From contig NZ_SMZK01000006.1 in NCBI RefSeq assembly GCF_005938085.1, forward strand, positions 1-64,000: a DNA stretch of 64,000 nt, given 5' to 3'. Positions 42,866-51,971 of this stretch are shown here, piece after piece (position 1 is the first letter of the stretch; each line of letters starts with the position of its first letter). The notes below the pieces were generated by a model that ran no database searches, was not told the DNA's origin, and saw only the letters and a program-made list of their open reading frames with translations. The DNA comes from Haloterrigena sp. H1. Lineage in GTDB: Archaea > Halobacteriota > Halobacteria > Halobacteriales > Natrialbaceae. The position numbers and the translations under genes are program-made.

Positions 42866-44190
42866 ATATCTCAAACACTAAAAGTAATTCGCTGAGCAGA
42901 GAAATGTTCGGAGAACTGCCCGAGCAATGGGAATACAGAAAACTGGGCCACGGGATTGAAATAAAAGGGGGGCAAGTGGATCCTACCAAAGAGTCCTACT
43001 CCTCGATGCTACTGGTTTCACCGAAACATATTGAATCAGGAACCGGAAAAATGATTGACAGACAAACAGCCGAAGAACAGGGGGCACAGAGTGGAAAATA
43101 TCTCTGTGAACCTGGAGATATTATTTACTCTAAAATTCGACCAGAGTTGGCAAAGGCGACAATTGCACCGGAGCGTTGTCTTTGCAGTGCAGACATGTAT
43201 CCTATCAAAAGTAGATCTGCATATCGAAATCAGTTCTTAGCTTGGTTACTCATTTCTAAACCATTTACTGAATTAGTCTCACTCCAATCACAAAGAGTAG
43301 CAATGCCTAAAACAAATAGAGAGTCTTTATCTCGTATTAGGATCCCGACCCCTCCACTGGAGCAACAAGATACGATTACATCCTATCTCAATAAAAAGAC
43401 ATCAGAGATAGACAATGCTATTGAGAAAACATCTAATCTTGAAGATAGACTAAAAAATAGGCGAGTTACAAAGATATATGAGCAGATAACTCATTCTGGG
43501 AAAGAACACACTGGAAAAAAGCAGACAGACATTCCTTGGTTAGGAAAGGTTCCAGAGGAATGGGGTGTGGCAAAGGTAGGTTGGATATTCGACATACAAT
43601 TAGGTAAGAAGCTTAACGAATCAGAAATTACTGGCGAAAACCTATATCCATATCTCAGAAACAAAGATGTTCAATGGTGGGATGTGAATACCGACAATCT
43701 TCCAAAGATGGACTTTTCACCACGAGAGCAGTCAAAGTTCCAACTCAAAAAAGGAGATGTGCTAGTATGTGAAGGTGGGGAGGCGGGACGAAGTGCAATA
43801 TGGAAAGGTGATAATAAAGAGACATATTATCAGATGGCATTACATAGAGTTAGGCCGATTAATGGAGATCAGATTCCTGAGTTCTTTTGTTACTTCATGG
43901 AATTTGCTGTTAAATCCGGACTCTTCTCTTCGCGGGCAAACCAGAGTACCATCGAACATATTACGACAGAGAAACTGAGCAACCAGAAGATGCCAATTCC
44001 GCCACGCAGGCAACAAGAAAGGATAGCGAAGAGGCTCTCAGAGTCTGTTGATAACATCGAGAAATCTATTAGTTCGATAAAGAAGCTCCGAAATGTCCTT
44101 GAAGAGAAACGCCAAGCGATAATTACCGCCGCAATTACAGGACAAATTGATATGTCTGAAGATCAAGGTATGAGTAAGATCCCTACATGA
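42862..44190 (+). CDS. hsdS: Type I restriction-modification specificity subunit
   Basis: This 442-residue HsdS has two target recognition domains, each followed by a conserved helix: the first half ends with IPTPPLEQQDTITSYLNKKT, the second with IPPRRQQERIAKRLSESVDN. The first recognition domain begins around KLGHGIEIKGGQVD, the second around WIFDIQLGKKLNESEI. The DNA is strongly AT-rich compared with hsdM and hsdR, which suggests that the recognition gene was replaced by recombination. Both ends overlap the neighbours by 4 bases. Confidence 0.95.
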   Translation: MNISNTKSNSLSREMFGELPEQWEYRKLGHGIEIKGGQVDPTKESYSSMLLVSPKHIESGTGKMIDRQTAEEQGAQSGKYLCEPGDIIYSKIRPELAKATIAPERCLCSADMYPIKSRSAYRNQFLAWLLISKPFTELVSLQSQRVAMPKTNRESLSRIRIPTPPLEQQDTITSYLNKKTSEIDNAIEKTSNLEDRLKNRRVTKIYEQITHSGKEHTGKKQTDIPWLGKVPEEWGVAKVGWIFDIQLGKKLNESEITGENLYPYLRNKDVQWWDVNTDNLPKMDFSPREQSKFQLKKGDVLVCEGGEAGRSAIWKGDNKETYYQMALHRVRPINGDQIPEFFCYFMEFAVKSGLFSSRANQSTIEHITTEKLSNQKMPIPPRRQQERIAKRLSESVDNIEKSISSIKKLRNVLEEKRQAIITAAITGQIDMSEDQGMSKIPT

Positions 44191-47150
44191 GCAAGCCCTA
44201 CGACGAGGCAACCTTTGAGGACGAGATAGCCGCCGGTCTGCTTGAACGGGGCTACACCCGTGTCCCAAGTGAGGGCTTTGACGCCGAGCGGGGTATCTTC
44301 CCAGACAAGGTCGTTTCATTCGTCAAAGAAACTCAGCCGGAAGCGTGGGAGAAACTTGAAACAGCCTACAAGGGCAACGCCAAGGAACGGTTCCTCCAAG
44401 AGCTCATCAGCGCGCTCGAACGCCAAGGTACCTTGGAGATACTTCGGCAGGGCCTCCGAACTACTGGAACGAAAATCGACCTAGCGACGTTCAAGCCGAA
44501 TACGGGAATCAACCCCGAACTACAGAAGAGGTACGAAGCGAACATTCTCGGGGTCACACAGCAGCTTTACCATTCCGCGACGAACCCAAGTCGGAGTCTT
44601 GACCTCGCGCTAAGCGTCAATGGTATTCCGGTGGCGACAGCTGAACTGAAGAACACTTTCACCGATCAAAAGGTTCGAGACGCCCGTGAACAGTACAAGA
44701 AGGACCGTGATCCAAGTGAGCCCGTGCTGCGGTTCAAGCGCGGCGCGCTAGTACACTTCGCTATCGACCAGAACGAGGTCCACTACACGACTGAACTCGA
44801 TGGCGAGGACACCCGGTTCCTCCCGTTCAATAAGGGCCACGAGAAAGGCGGCGGCAATCCTCCGCGGGAAGACGACCATCGAACGGCGTACCTGTGGAAG
44901 GAGGTTTTGGCGAAGGACAGCTGGATGGACATCCTTCAGCGCTTTATCCACATCGACACGGAGGAGATCAAGAAGGACGGCATCACGGTCAAGGAAGAGG
45001 AGACGATGATCTTTCCGCGCTACCACCAACTTGAGTGTGTCCGCCAGTTGGTTGATAGCGCCTGTGAGGAAGGCCCTGGCGAAGACTACTTGATCCAGCA
45101 TTCTACTGGGAGTGGCAAAAGCAAGTCGATAGCGTGGCTGGTTCACCGACTCGTTTCCCTCCACGACGAGAATGATGATGCGGTCTTCGACGGCGTCGTC
45201 GTCGTGACCGATCGGACTGTTCTCGACGAGCAACTGCGCAACACGATCTACGAGCTCGACCACAAGACCGGCGTCGTTCACCCAATCAAGGGCGAGAACG
45301 GGCCGAAATCTGAGGAACTCGCCGAGGCACTGGAGGCAGGCAAGCCAGTCATCATCACTACGTTGCAGACGTTCCCGTACGTTATCGAACACGCTAAATC
45401 TCTGCCTGAACGGGACTACGCGGTCGTGGTCGATGAGGCACACAGTAGCCAAAGCGGAGAGATGTCCGCCGAGATGAAGGGTATTCTCTCGGGTATCGAT
45501 GAGGACGAGATTGAAGACGCGGAAGACGCTATCGCTGAGAATGCGAAGGCCCGAAGCAAACAAGAGAATCTCAGCTTCTTCGCGTTCACGGCAACGCCGA
45601 AGGCAAAGACCCTGCAGACGTTCGGCGAGCCTGACGGTGATGGCGGTTACGAGCCGTTCCACCTGTACTCGATGCAGCAGGCGATCGACGAGGGGTTCAT
45701 TCTCGATGTTCTCCAGAACTACACGACTTACGAGACGTTCTACAACGTTGCGAAGGTAGTCGAAGAAGATCCGGAAGTACCTGAGCAGAAAGCCGTGAAG
45801 GCTATTTCGCGGTTCCTAAAACTTCATCCGCATAACGTGGCGCAGAAAGTCGAGATCATCGTAGAGCACTTTCGGACGCACACGCAGCACAAAATCGGTG
45901 GCAAGGCGAAAGCGATGATTGTCACGTCATCGCGTGCCCATGCAGTTCGATACAAGAAGTCTATTGACGAGTATATTGAGGAGAAGGGATACGACCTGAG
46001 CGCGTTGGTCGCTTTCTCTGGTACTGTCAAGGATGACGGAGAGAGTTATACTGAGGAGGGGATGAATGGGGGTGTCAAGGAGTCTGAACTCCCGAATGTC
46101 TTTGATACCCCAGAATATCAGGTACTCGTTGTTGCCGACAAGTATCAAACTGGGTTTGACCAGCCGCTCCTGCACACTATGTACGTTGACAAGAAGCTGT
46201 CCGGGATCCAGGCTGTCCAGACTTTGTCTCGTCTTAACCGGACTCACCCGGGGAAAGAGGACACCTTTGTCTTGGACTTCGAGAACAAGCACGAGGAAAT
46301 CCAGGAATCCTTCGACCCGTTCTATGGGAAGACGACAGTCTCTGAGAGGGCGGACCCACAGCACCTGCAACAATTGGCCTCTGACTTGGACGCATTCCGT
46401 ATCTATGACCAGCGTGAGGTTGACCGCTTCGCGGAGGTGTTCTTTGACCCGTCGAACACGGGGACGGAAGGAGCGCATGCGAAACTCAGTAGCCTCGTAC
46501 AGCCACCCCGGGATAAATTCGTAGCGAAGGACGAGGAAACTCAGGAGGAGTTCCGGTCTACTCTCCGCTCGTTCCTTCGACTATATAAGTTCCAATCTCA
46601 GATTGTCAGTTACGCGGATACTCATCTAGAGAAGCTCTATACGTTCGGTAGATTCCTTTACAAAGAACTCCCGAAGAGTTCTAGAGAAACCTCAATAGAG
46701 TTCGACGATGAGCTCGCGTTGCAGTACTACCGGTTGGAGAAGTCTGAAGAAGGCTCCATTGGACTGAGTGCAAGTGATGGGGAGGTCGAGGGACCGACCG
46801 AGACCGGAACAGGCGGCTCTGGAGAGGACGAGGAAGTTGAACTCTCAACGATTGTCGAGAAAATCAACGAAAAACTTGGAACAGATTTCACAGAAGGCGA
46901 CCAACTGTTTCTTGAACAGCTGAAAGAAGATGCGCTTGAGGACGATCATCTTCGACGATCTGCGCAGGCGAACAGTCGGGAAAACTTTGCTTTAGAGTTT
47001 GATGACGCGCTCACTAGCATGTTCATCGATCGAATGGACCAGAACCAGGAGTTGTTCGCGGAATTCATGGACAACGAAGAGGTTCAAGAAGTCATCACAA
47101 GACACCTTCGAGAGCAAGTGTATCAGGAAAGCCAAACCGCAGAAGGATAA
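44187..47150 (+). CDS. hsdR: Type I restriction endonuclease subunit
   Basis: This 987-residue HsdR cuts DNA after ATP-driven translocation. The N-terminal PD-(D/E)xK nuclease has D139 in SLDLALSVNG and E153-K155 in ATAELKN. The SF2 motor shows Walker A TGSGKSKS at about 307-314 and DEAH at about 415-418 (VVDEAHSSQSG), then the motif FFAFTATPKAKTLQTF. The C-terminal region contains acidic blocks (GETEDEEVELSTIVEK-type) as in other haloarchaeal HsdR. The start overlaps hsdS by 4 bases, and no damage is visible. Confidence 0.95.
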   Translation: MSKPYDEATFEDEIAAGLLERGYTRVPSEGFDAERGIFPDKVVSFVKETQPEAWEKLETAYKGNAKERFLQELISALERQGTLEILRQGLRTTGTKIDLATFKPNTGINPELQKRYEANILGVTQQLYHSATNPSRSLDLALSVNGIPVATAELKNTFTDQKVRDAREQYKKDRDPSEPVLRFKRGALVHFAIDQNEVHYTTELDGEDTRFLPFNKGHEKGGGNPPREDDHRTAYLWKEVLAKDSWMDILQRFIHIDTEEIKKDGITVKEEETMIFPRYHQLECVRQLVDSACEEGPGEDYLIQHSTGSGKSKSIAWLVHRLVSLHDENDDAVFDGVVVVTDRTVLDEQLRNTIYELDHKTGVVHPIKGENGPKSEELAEALEAGKPVIITTLQTFPYVIEHAKSLPERDYAVVVDEAHSSQSGEMSAEMKGILSGIDEDEIEDAEDAIAENAKARSKQENLSFFAFTATPKAKTLQTFGEPDGDGGYEPFHLYSMQQAIDEGFILDVLQNYTTYETFYNVAKVVEEDPEVPEQKAVKAISRFLKLHPHNVAQKVEIIVEHFRTHTQHKIGGKAKAMIVTSSRAHAVRYKKSIDEYIEEKGYDLSALVAFSGTVKDDGESYTEEGMNGGVKESELPNVFDTPEYQVLVVADKYQTGFDQPLLHTMYVDKKLSGIQAVQTLSRLNRTHPGKEDTFVLDFENKHEEIQESFDPFYGKTTVSERADPQHLQQLASDLDAFRIYDQREVDRFAEVFFDPSNTGTEGAHAKLSSLVQPPRDKFVAKDEETQEEFRSTLRSFLRLYKFQSQIVSYADTHLEKLYTFGRFLYKELPKSSRETSIEFDDELALQYYRLEKSEEGSIGLSASDGEVEGPTETGTGGSGEDEEVELSTIVEKINEKLGTDFTEGDQLFLEQLKEDALEDDHLRRSAQANSRENFALEFDDALTSMFIDRMDQNQELFAEFMDNEEVQEVITRHLREQVYQESQTAEG

Positions 47151-47456
47151 ATGTCCCATCTGATCACATTCAAACACTCGAATAGTCCTCCGAGGCAATA
47201 GTTCATAGATCACTTTCTTTTCCAGTACGGTACCATGATTGAATCTGTAAATGTGGTTGCGTCTGGCACACTCGGTTTAGAGTAGTTGGATAGTGACCTG
47301 CCGTCAGACCGATTTCGTAGCAGTCTCATGAATGGTCTCTCAACGATGAACCAAGTGTGTAGCCGAGGGGCAGATCGCCGGAATCGATAGATTCCGCTAT
47401 TCGATGTGAATCACTAAAGCAAGTATTTTAGTACCGACACGAACAGATACGACGTA
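47151..47456. other. Intergenic region with a short repeat shared with 7.27 kb
   Basis: About 300 bases between hsdR and the Exo VII locus. The word GTAGTTGGATAGTGACCTGCC at 47283 matches GTAGTTGGATAGCGGCCTGCC at about 7271 with two differences. No gene or element end is evident. The minus strand shows a short frame at 46992-47213, which is only the complement of hsdR. Confidence 0.4.
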
Positions 47457-48602
47457 ATGGGTGTCAACTCGAGGGATGACAAGGAGACCACAACCACCCT
47501 TGAGACACATCAGGAGACACTCGACACAGACAACATCACGTTCGTCGACGCCCTCAACGACGAAATTAGCACGGTCCTCGAGAATACGTCCGATCTCCAG
47601 TACGACTACGTCCTTGGCGACGTCTCCGACTATGGCGTCTCCGGAAACGGACATGCACACTTCGATCTCGTCCACGAGGACTCCACGATCCACTGTGTAA
47701 TCTTCAGTCATCGGCTCCGTTCGTTCGACATCACGATCGGTGACGGAACGCACATCGCAGTCAAAGGAGAGCTGTCGTACTACGCAGCAAATGGCAGTGT
47801 CTCGCTCATCGTGGAGGACTTTGTCGAAGTCGGAGAGGGAAACTACCAGCAAACGTATCAAGAGAACAAGCGAATCCTCGAGGAGGACGGCCTCTTAAGC
47901 GAGAAAACAAAGCAGTCACTCCCAGAGTTCCCTCGCCGGATCGGACTCGTCACGAGCGCAGACAGTGATGCCCGTGAAGATGCCGTCACCAGCATTCACG
48001 GCCGCCACCCTGACGTGGATATCGTCATCCACCATACGACCGTCCAGGGCGACGGTGCGATGTTATCGATGATGCAAGCGATCAGTGAACTCGATGACAA
48101 CACCCACATCGATGTAATCGTTCTAACCCGTGGTGGGGGATCAGAAAAGGATCTCCGCGTATTCAACGAGACGCCGCTTTGTCGAGTGATTCACAACACC
48201 ACAACGCCATTCGTTGTCGGTGTCGGCCACGAGAACGATCGGACACTGGCTGACGAGGTCGCAGACAAGCGCGTCATGACGCCGACACACGCAGGCGAGA
48301 TCGTACCCAAAAAGGAGGATCTCGAAACCGAACTCGGGGACGTCACTGACCGGCTGGACCGTGCATACGAACGAACCGTCCAGACCCAACTCGAGACGAC
48401 TGTGGATAACCTGGATACTGCCTACGAACAGCAGGTCGACAGCAACCTCGCGACGTTTTCAACAGACCTCGATCGCGCGTTTGAAGCGCTCACGTCTGAA
48501 CGGCTCACGGCGCTTGAGACAGAACTCGAGCATGCGTTGGAATCTTCCGAACAGCAAAAGGCCCACGAGAAACAGAAAGTTCGGGAGCTTACCAGTAGTT
48601 AA
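47457..48602 (+). CDS. xseA: Exonuclease VII large subunit homologue
   Basis: This 381-residue XseA-like protein has an N-terminal OB-type domain (residues 25-125; FVDALNDEISTVLENTSDLQ ... VSLIVEDFVE) and a catalytic core with the conserved segments FPRRIGLVTSADSDAREDAV, then VIVLTRGGGSEKDLRVFNET and GVGHENDRTLADEVAD. The C-terminal coiled coil is short and ends VRELTSS at 48602. A second, diverged copy of this coiled coil lies at 49188-49589 and ends in a membrane helix, so the locus is rearranged. Exo VII degrades ssDNA with XseB. Confidence 0.85.
   Translation: MGVNSRDDKETTTTLETHQETLDTDNITFVDALNDEISTVLENTSDLQYDYVLGDVSDYGVSGNGHAHFDLVHEDSTIHCVIFSHRLRSFDITIGDGTHIAVKGELSYYAANGSVSLIVEDFVEVGEGNYQQTYQENKRILEEDGLLSEKTKQSLPEFPRRIGLVTSADSDAREDAVTSIHGRHPDVDIVIHHTTVQGDGAMLSMMQAISELDDNTHIDVIVLTRGGGSEKDLRVFNETPLCRVIHNTTTPFVVGVGHENDRTLADEVADKRVMTPTHAGEIVPKKEDLETELGDVTDRLDRAYERTVQTQLETTVDNLDTAYEQQVDSNLATFSTDLDRAFEALTSERLTALETELEHALESSEQQKAHEKQKVRELTSS
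48340..48590 (+). repeat. Diverged direct repeat, first copy (XseA 3' end)
   Basis: This segment of xseA and 49225-49475 encode near-identical coiled-coil residues, with local identity that is highest around the TSERLT and LEHALES words. The two copies flank the 48717 membrane gene, as expected after a tandem duplication or an insertion with partial duplication. Confidence 0.55.
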
Positions 48603-48716
48603 TAATACGGTTTCTTTATTCAGAGAATCGTGTGAAAGTGTGATTGGTACTTCGATAGAAAAGATGCCCCTAGTAGCAATGTTTATTGTGGTTGGATATC
48701 CAACAATTATTATGGC

Positions 48717-49130
48717 ATGTGGGGGTTTTGTCGGCCACCTGCGGTTGGGTGGCACCCGATAACGGCTGGCGTCGTTATCGGATTTCTTACTGGGCTAATG
48801 GGCTTATTGGCAGTAGCAAATCCTCTAGGAGGACTTGTTGGTGCGGTCGGCTGTGGCATCACTGTGGCATACTTATGTGAAGAGCGGCTCTTCACCACTA
48901 TTGTCTATGCGGCTATTGCGGATGTGTTGAGTTCGATTGTGTTTTTCTGTCTTGTCCTTGTCGCATATCTTATGATGGTCGCGTTAACCGAGGGTCTCGC
49001 ATTTATTTCAGCCGCTTGGTTTACAATGTGGTACATATCAATTGGTGGTATGGTGGCAGTAATCGTTGGCAGTATCTCGGTTGTTATCACGGGCATCTCT
49101 GCAACAGTCACCACACTCGTCACGCGATAA
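48717..49130 (+). CDS. Membrane protein inserted within the Exo VII locus
   Basis: This 137-residue protein begins MWGFCRPPAVGWHPITAGVV. It has four hydrophobic stretches (GVVIGFLTGLMGLLAVANPL; LGGLVGAVGCGITVAYL; VLSSIVFFCLVLVAYLMM; ISIGGMVAVIVGSISVVI). The first part resembles DUF5518-like haloarchaeal proteins, but this is weak. It separates the two copies of the XseA C-terminal segment and seems to be an insertion. Its own start is uncertain. Confidence 0.5.
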   Translation: MWGFCRPPAVGWHPITAGVVIGFLTGLMGLLAVANPLGGLVGAVGCGITVAYLCEERLFTTIVYAAIADVLSSIVFFCLVLVAYLMMVALTEGLAFISAAWFTMWYISIGGMVAVIVGSISVVITGISATVTTLVTR

Positions 49131-49187
49131 AAACGATACGGCGGTGAGTAGGCAGGGGTAGCTCACCGCTACTATCCCGCCTAACGA

Positions 49188-49589
49188 TTGAGTTCAGTTT
49201 CGAGAAGAGAGTTGAATAAAGGAATCGCGCTACCAACTACTGTTACAGGACGATTGAACAGTGCGTACCAGCGGACAGTCCAGACACACCTCGAGGGCAC
49301 AGAGGAGAGGCTCGACAATGCCTACAAACAGCATGTAACCAGCGAACTCGCTACGTCCTCAGCAGACCTCGACCACGCGTTTGAAGCGGTCACGTCTGAA
49401 CGGCTCACGACGCTTGAGACAGACCTCGAGCACGCACTAGAGTCCTTCAAACAGCAGAAAGTCCACGAGAAAGATAAAGAAGCAGTTGCGCAAGAGTACA
49501 GCGAGTCACAACGCCGGCAGCAGATCACGATCGCCGTACTCGTCATTCTCGTGTTGCTGTTGCTCGGCATCCTTCTGTTAAACCTATGA
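49188..49589 (+). CDS. XseA C-terminal duplicate with TM anchor
   Basis: The frame starts at TTG 49188 without a good start codon. It is clearly a second copy of the C-terminal coiled coil of XseA: RTVQTHLEGTEERLDNAYKQ and ADLDHAFEAVTSERLTTLET correspond to RTVQTQLETTVDNLDTAYEQ and TDLDRAFEALTSERLTALET. It then continues to a hydrophobic tail (IAVLVILVLLLLGILLLNL), a membrane anchor. Its last bases overlap the xseB start (49586-49589). It may be the original end of a longer XseA, separated by the insertion of the membrane gene. Confidence 0.55.
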   Translation: MSSVSRRELNKGIALPTTVTGRLNSAYQRTVQTHLEGTEERLDNAYKQHVTSELATSSADLDHAFEAVTSERLTTLETDLEHALESFKQQKVHEKDKEAVAQEYSESQRRQQITIAVLVILVLLLLGILLLNL

Positions 49590-49786
49590 ACGACACACCA
49601 GACATCCCAGACGATGCATCGATTTCAGAGAAGACAGAGCGCCTCGAAGAGATTATCGCACAGCTTGAGGATGGAGAAGTCTCCCTCGAGCGAGCAAATG
49701 AGCTTCACACGGAAGGAACTCATCTTTTAGAAGACTTGAGAGAAGATCTGGATATTGGCGACGGGGCAATCACTGAAAATCGATAG
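49586..49786 (+). CDS. xseB: Exonuclease VII small subunit
   Basis: This 66-residue protein begins MNDTPDIPDDASISEKTERL. The helical pattern ERLEEIIAQLEDGEVSLERA followed by NELHTEGTHLLEDLREDL is the XseB signature (ExxxxLExG-x-SL). It would cap the large subunit coiled coil. Its start overlaps the TM-anchored XseA fragment rather than the complete xseA gene, which puts the gene order in question. Confidence 0.8.
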   Translation: MNDTPDIPDDASISEKTERLEEIIAQLEDGEVSLERANELHTEGTHLLEDLREDLDIGDGAITENR

Positions 49787-50109
49787 GCCCGAAATTGACA
49801 TCAAACCTGACCGGATCCGTACCGGGTCAATCTGTTTCGTCTACCTGCTTGATCAGAAAGAAGAGAGTGCTGTATAACACTCCCACCAGTGTTGATTACA
49901 CCCGGATATATGATGAATTGGCCGATAAGTAGATCTGCTTACTTAGCATTAAAGAATCTATCAGATATACACGATGTCTATGGGTGTATGCTAAGTACAA
50001 GTAGATAATTTAATGAGAAATGACCATTCACAGAGAAGCGGTTAGTTCGCGCAGCACGGGTGCCAGATGAGCCGTAATAGTTTAATTAGGGGAATTGACA
50101 ACTCATACT
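49787..50109. other. Intergenic region, AT-rich near 49.9-50.0 kb
   Basis: About 320 bases without a gene. The middle (TACTTAGCATTAAAGAATCTATC ... AAGTAGATAATTTAATG) is AT-rich, which suits a promoter for the lipoprotein gene at 50110; GTTTAATTAGG lies about 25 bases before the start. No repeats were recognised. Confidence 0.4.
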
Positions 50110-50529
50110 ATGCCCTCCCGACGTGAAATGCTCCTCACTGGCGGAACCCTCCTAAGTTCGGCGTTCGCTGGTTGTCTGAATACATTCAGAACAACTGGCT
50201 CACTTCAGGAAGTAGACGTTGAACTCCACAACGGGGATGACGAAACTCACACGTTTCACCTCGCTCTCGAACTCGAAAGCGAAATCATGGAATGGGAATC
50301 GCACTCTGTCAATGCAGAAACCACAAAATCAATTGTGATTACGCCACCTGAGGATACATCACCCGTAGCGTTACATGGGGCTGTTGGCGACTTTGCAGAT
50401 AATGTTGAGTTCGTTGGCGTAGATAACGTTAATGGAGATTTTTGTCTCCAAGTGGCCTTCTGGTATAAGCTATCCAATAGTAATGGTAAACTCACTGACC
50501 TTATGCTATCAGCCGATAGCAGGTGCTGA
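50110..50529 (+). CDS. Tat-type lipoprotein
   Basis: This 139-residue lipoprotein begins MPSRREMLLTGGTLLSSAFA with RR in the Tat motif, then FAGC with the lipidated Cys at residue 22. A beta-rich domain follows (VDVELHNGDDETHTFHLALE; VALHGAVGDFADNVEFVGVD). Similar in length and design to the genes at 7731, 53790 and 54662. The start at ATG 50110 fits; an upstream TTG at 50095 is less likely. Probably an extracytoplasmic binding protein; function unknown. Confidence 0.7.
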   Translation: MPSRREMLLTGGTLLSSAFAGCLNTFRTTGSLQEVDVELHNGDDETHTFHLALELESEIMEWESHSVNAETTKSIVITPPEDTSPVALHGAVGDFADNVEFVGVDNVNGDFCLQVAFWYKLSNSNGKLTDLMLSADSRC

Positions 50530-50697
50530 TACCCGATAGCAACCGAAGAGACGAGGTGTAGTCCCGATGACTGTTACCACCTGTGCTGGGTGAGTCTACT
50601 ATCGAGCAAGCAGACGATGCAATCCACGTCTACGAGGACCAGTTTTGTGAAGTACTGAAACTTACTTGTCCCGTGGGTACTGAACACTAGAAACTCA

Positions 50698-51132
50698 ATG
50701 GTCGAGATTCCCGATTCCCTTTGCTCTCTGTTCAGCGCTCCAATCGAAGAGCGAAATGGAACGTACGTTGTTGAAATTCCCTCGAGTGAAGTCGATCACG
50801 AGGCGTTGTCAGCTGACGAAACGTATCGCGTAGCGATTCTTGAGTCTCCTGCCTCAACAGAGTCATCGGTGCAACAGGGGACACAGCAATCTCCCTCTCA
50901 GGAGCCCGTAAGCCGCACTCCATCGGGACCCCCTGTCAAGGAAGGCGAGGTACGCAATGTAACAATCGAGACTGTCGGCGATCAGGGCGACGGCATTGCA
51001 AAAGTCGAACGTGGCTATGTCGTGATCGTCTCTGGAGCCCAACCTGGTGACGAACCTACCATCGAAATCGAGCAGGTTCAGAAGAACGTCGCATTTGCGA
51101 GCATCGTCGATAGCGATCCACGAGCACTGTGA
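50698..51132 (+). CDS. TRAM-domain RNA-binding protein
   Basis: The 144-residue protein begins MVEIPDSLCSLFSAPIEERN. The C-terminal part is a TRAM domain (VKEGEVRNVTIETVGDQGDG, then GIAKVERGYVVIVSGAQPGD), a beta-barrel that binds RNA. The N-terminal 60 residues are unrelated. Plasmid copies of TRAM proteins are common in haloarchaea and may act as RNA chaperones. It lies between two lipoprotein-related regions. Confidence 0.75.
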   Translation: MVEIPDSLCSLFSAPIEERNGTYVVEIPSSEVDHEALSADETYRVAILESPASTESSVQQGTQQSPSQEPVSRTPSGPPVKEGEVRNVTIETVGDQGDGIAKVERGYVVIVSGAQPGDEPTIEIEQVQKNVAFASIVDSDPRAL

Positions 51133-51243
51133 AAGTCCAGCCAGATAGCCGAGAGCTTGATCTGTTTCCCTAATCTGCTTATACCGGTGATCTTTGTGCG
51201 CCAGTAGGAGTGAGGCGCATACTCGTGTGCCTCGAGGCCACAA

Positions 51244-51376
51244 ATGAGTACAGATTGACCGTGACCGAAGCTAACCAAGAAGCATTGCCCGACAGAGCGG
51301 ACACGAGATCGTCACGATCGATGAATGGCTGCCGGGCACAGAGCCAACACCATACGATTACGTTTATCGGGAATTG
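51244..51376 (+). pseudogene. Degenerate copy of the SWIM-protein gene at 55828
   Basis: The bases from about 51196 (GTGCGCCAGTAGGAG, then ACTCGTGTGCC) repeat the leader and start of the gene at 55780-55990. The translation contains GHEIVTIDEWLPGTEPTPYD, matching GHELVAIDEWLPGAEPTPYE, but with frame changes and no zinc-finger part. It is a decayed, truncated duplicate. It indicates an ancient duplication across this block. Confidence 0.5.
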
Positions 51377-51467
51377 ATATCTGTGAGTGGACGGGCTGAA
51401 TATAGCACTGTGTCACCAAGAGAAATTCTCCTTGATGTTTTTGACATTAACTATAGTGGTTAGCGGT

Positions 51468-51743
51468 ATGACAGTCATGGATAGGGAAAATCAGTCAGAG
51501 TTAGAGGTGCGATTCAGGAAGCGTCTCGTGAGGGTGATTGTCTCGATCATCGTACTGACTGGTGTGACTGTCATTCTCGGGTACGGCGGCTGGATTGTCT
51601 TGACGCTCACTGCCAAAGTCGGGGGATACGATCCGAAAACTGCTGACGGCGAGTTGCTTCGTGAGCGGTTATTGGCGTGGCCCGACCGAAACAGAGAAGT
51701 TATGCGCTCGAACGGAAGAACGAGCCTCCCGTTGAAACCGTAG
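51468..51743 (+). CDS. One-TM membrane protein
   Basis: The protein begins MTVMDRENQSELEVRFRKRL at 51468. A single strong TM helix (VIVSIIVLTGVTVILGYGGW) is followed by a polar tail (LLAWPDRNREVMRSNGRTSL). Its C-terminal part runs close to a repeated unit at 51823-51900. Function unknown. Confidence 0.45.
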   Translation: MTVMDRENQSELEVRFRKRLVRVIVSIIVLTGVTVILGYGGWIVLTLTAKVGGYDPKTADGELLRERLLAWPDRNREVMRSNGRTSLPLKP

Positions 51744-51822
51744 CGGATCTACGGCACTCATTTTCTCTGTTCAGCACTGCTCTGCCAACATCACCGATTG
51801 CTGATAGAAGAAGCCGCGTTAG

Positions 51823-51900
51823 GTTCGCATTTGTAGTTACCGCGAGCGCGGTGTCTGAGAACACAGATAGGGCCGGATGGACGAACTCAAGCATCAGTAA
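51823..51900 (+). repeat. Copy 1 of a three-copy sequence block
   Basis: The sequence CATTTGTAGTTACCGCGAGC followed by GGTGTCTGAGAACACAGATA resembles segments near 55135-55213 and 55544-55605. The related protein reading is VTASAVSE. The 7-bp target site (TCAGTAA) of the 51901-54475 element lies at its end. Confidence 0.5.
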
Positions 51901-51971
51901 TAGGGTGTCATAGAACGCGTCTCACACCTACTATGCGGGCATCCTGATTCGATAAGTACAGGGCAAGTAGT

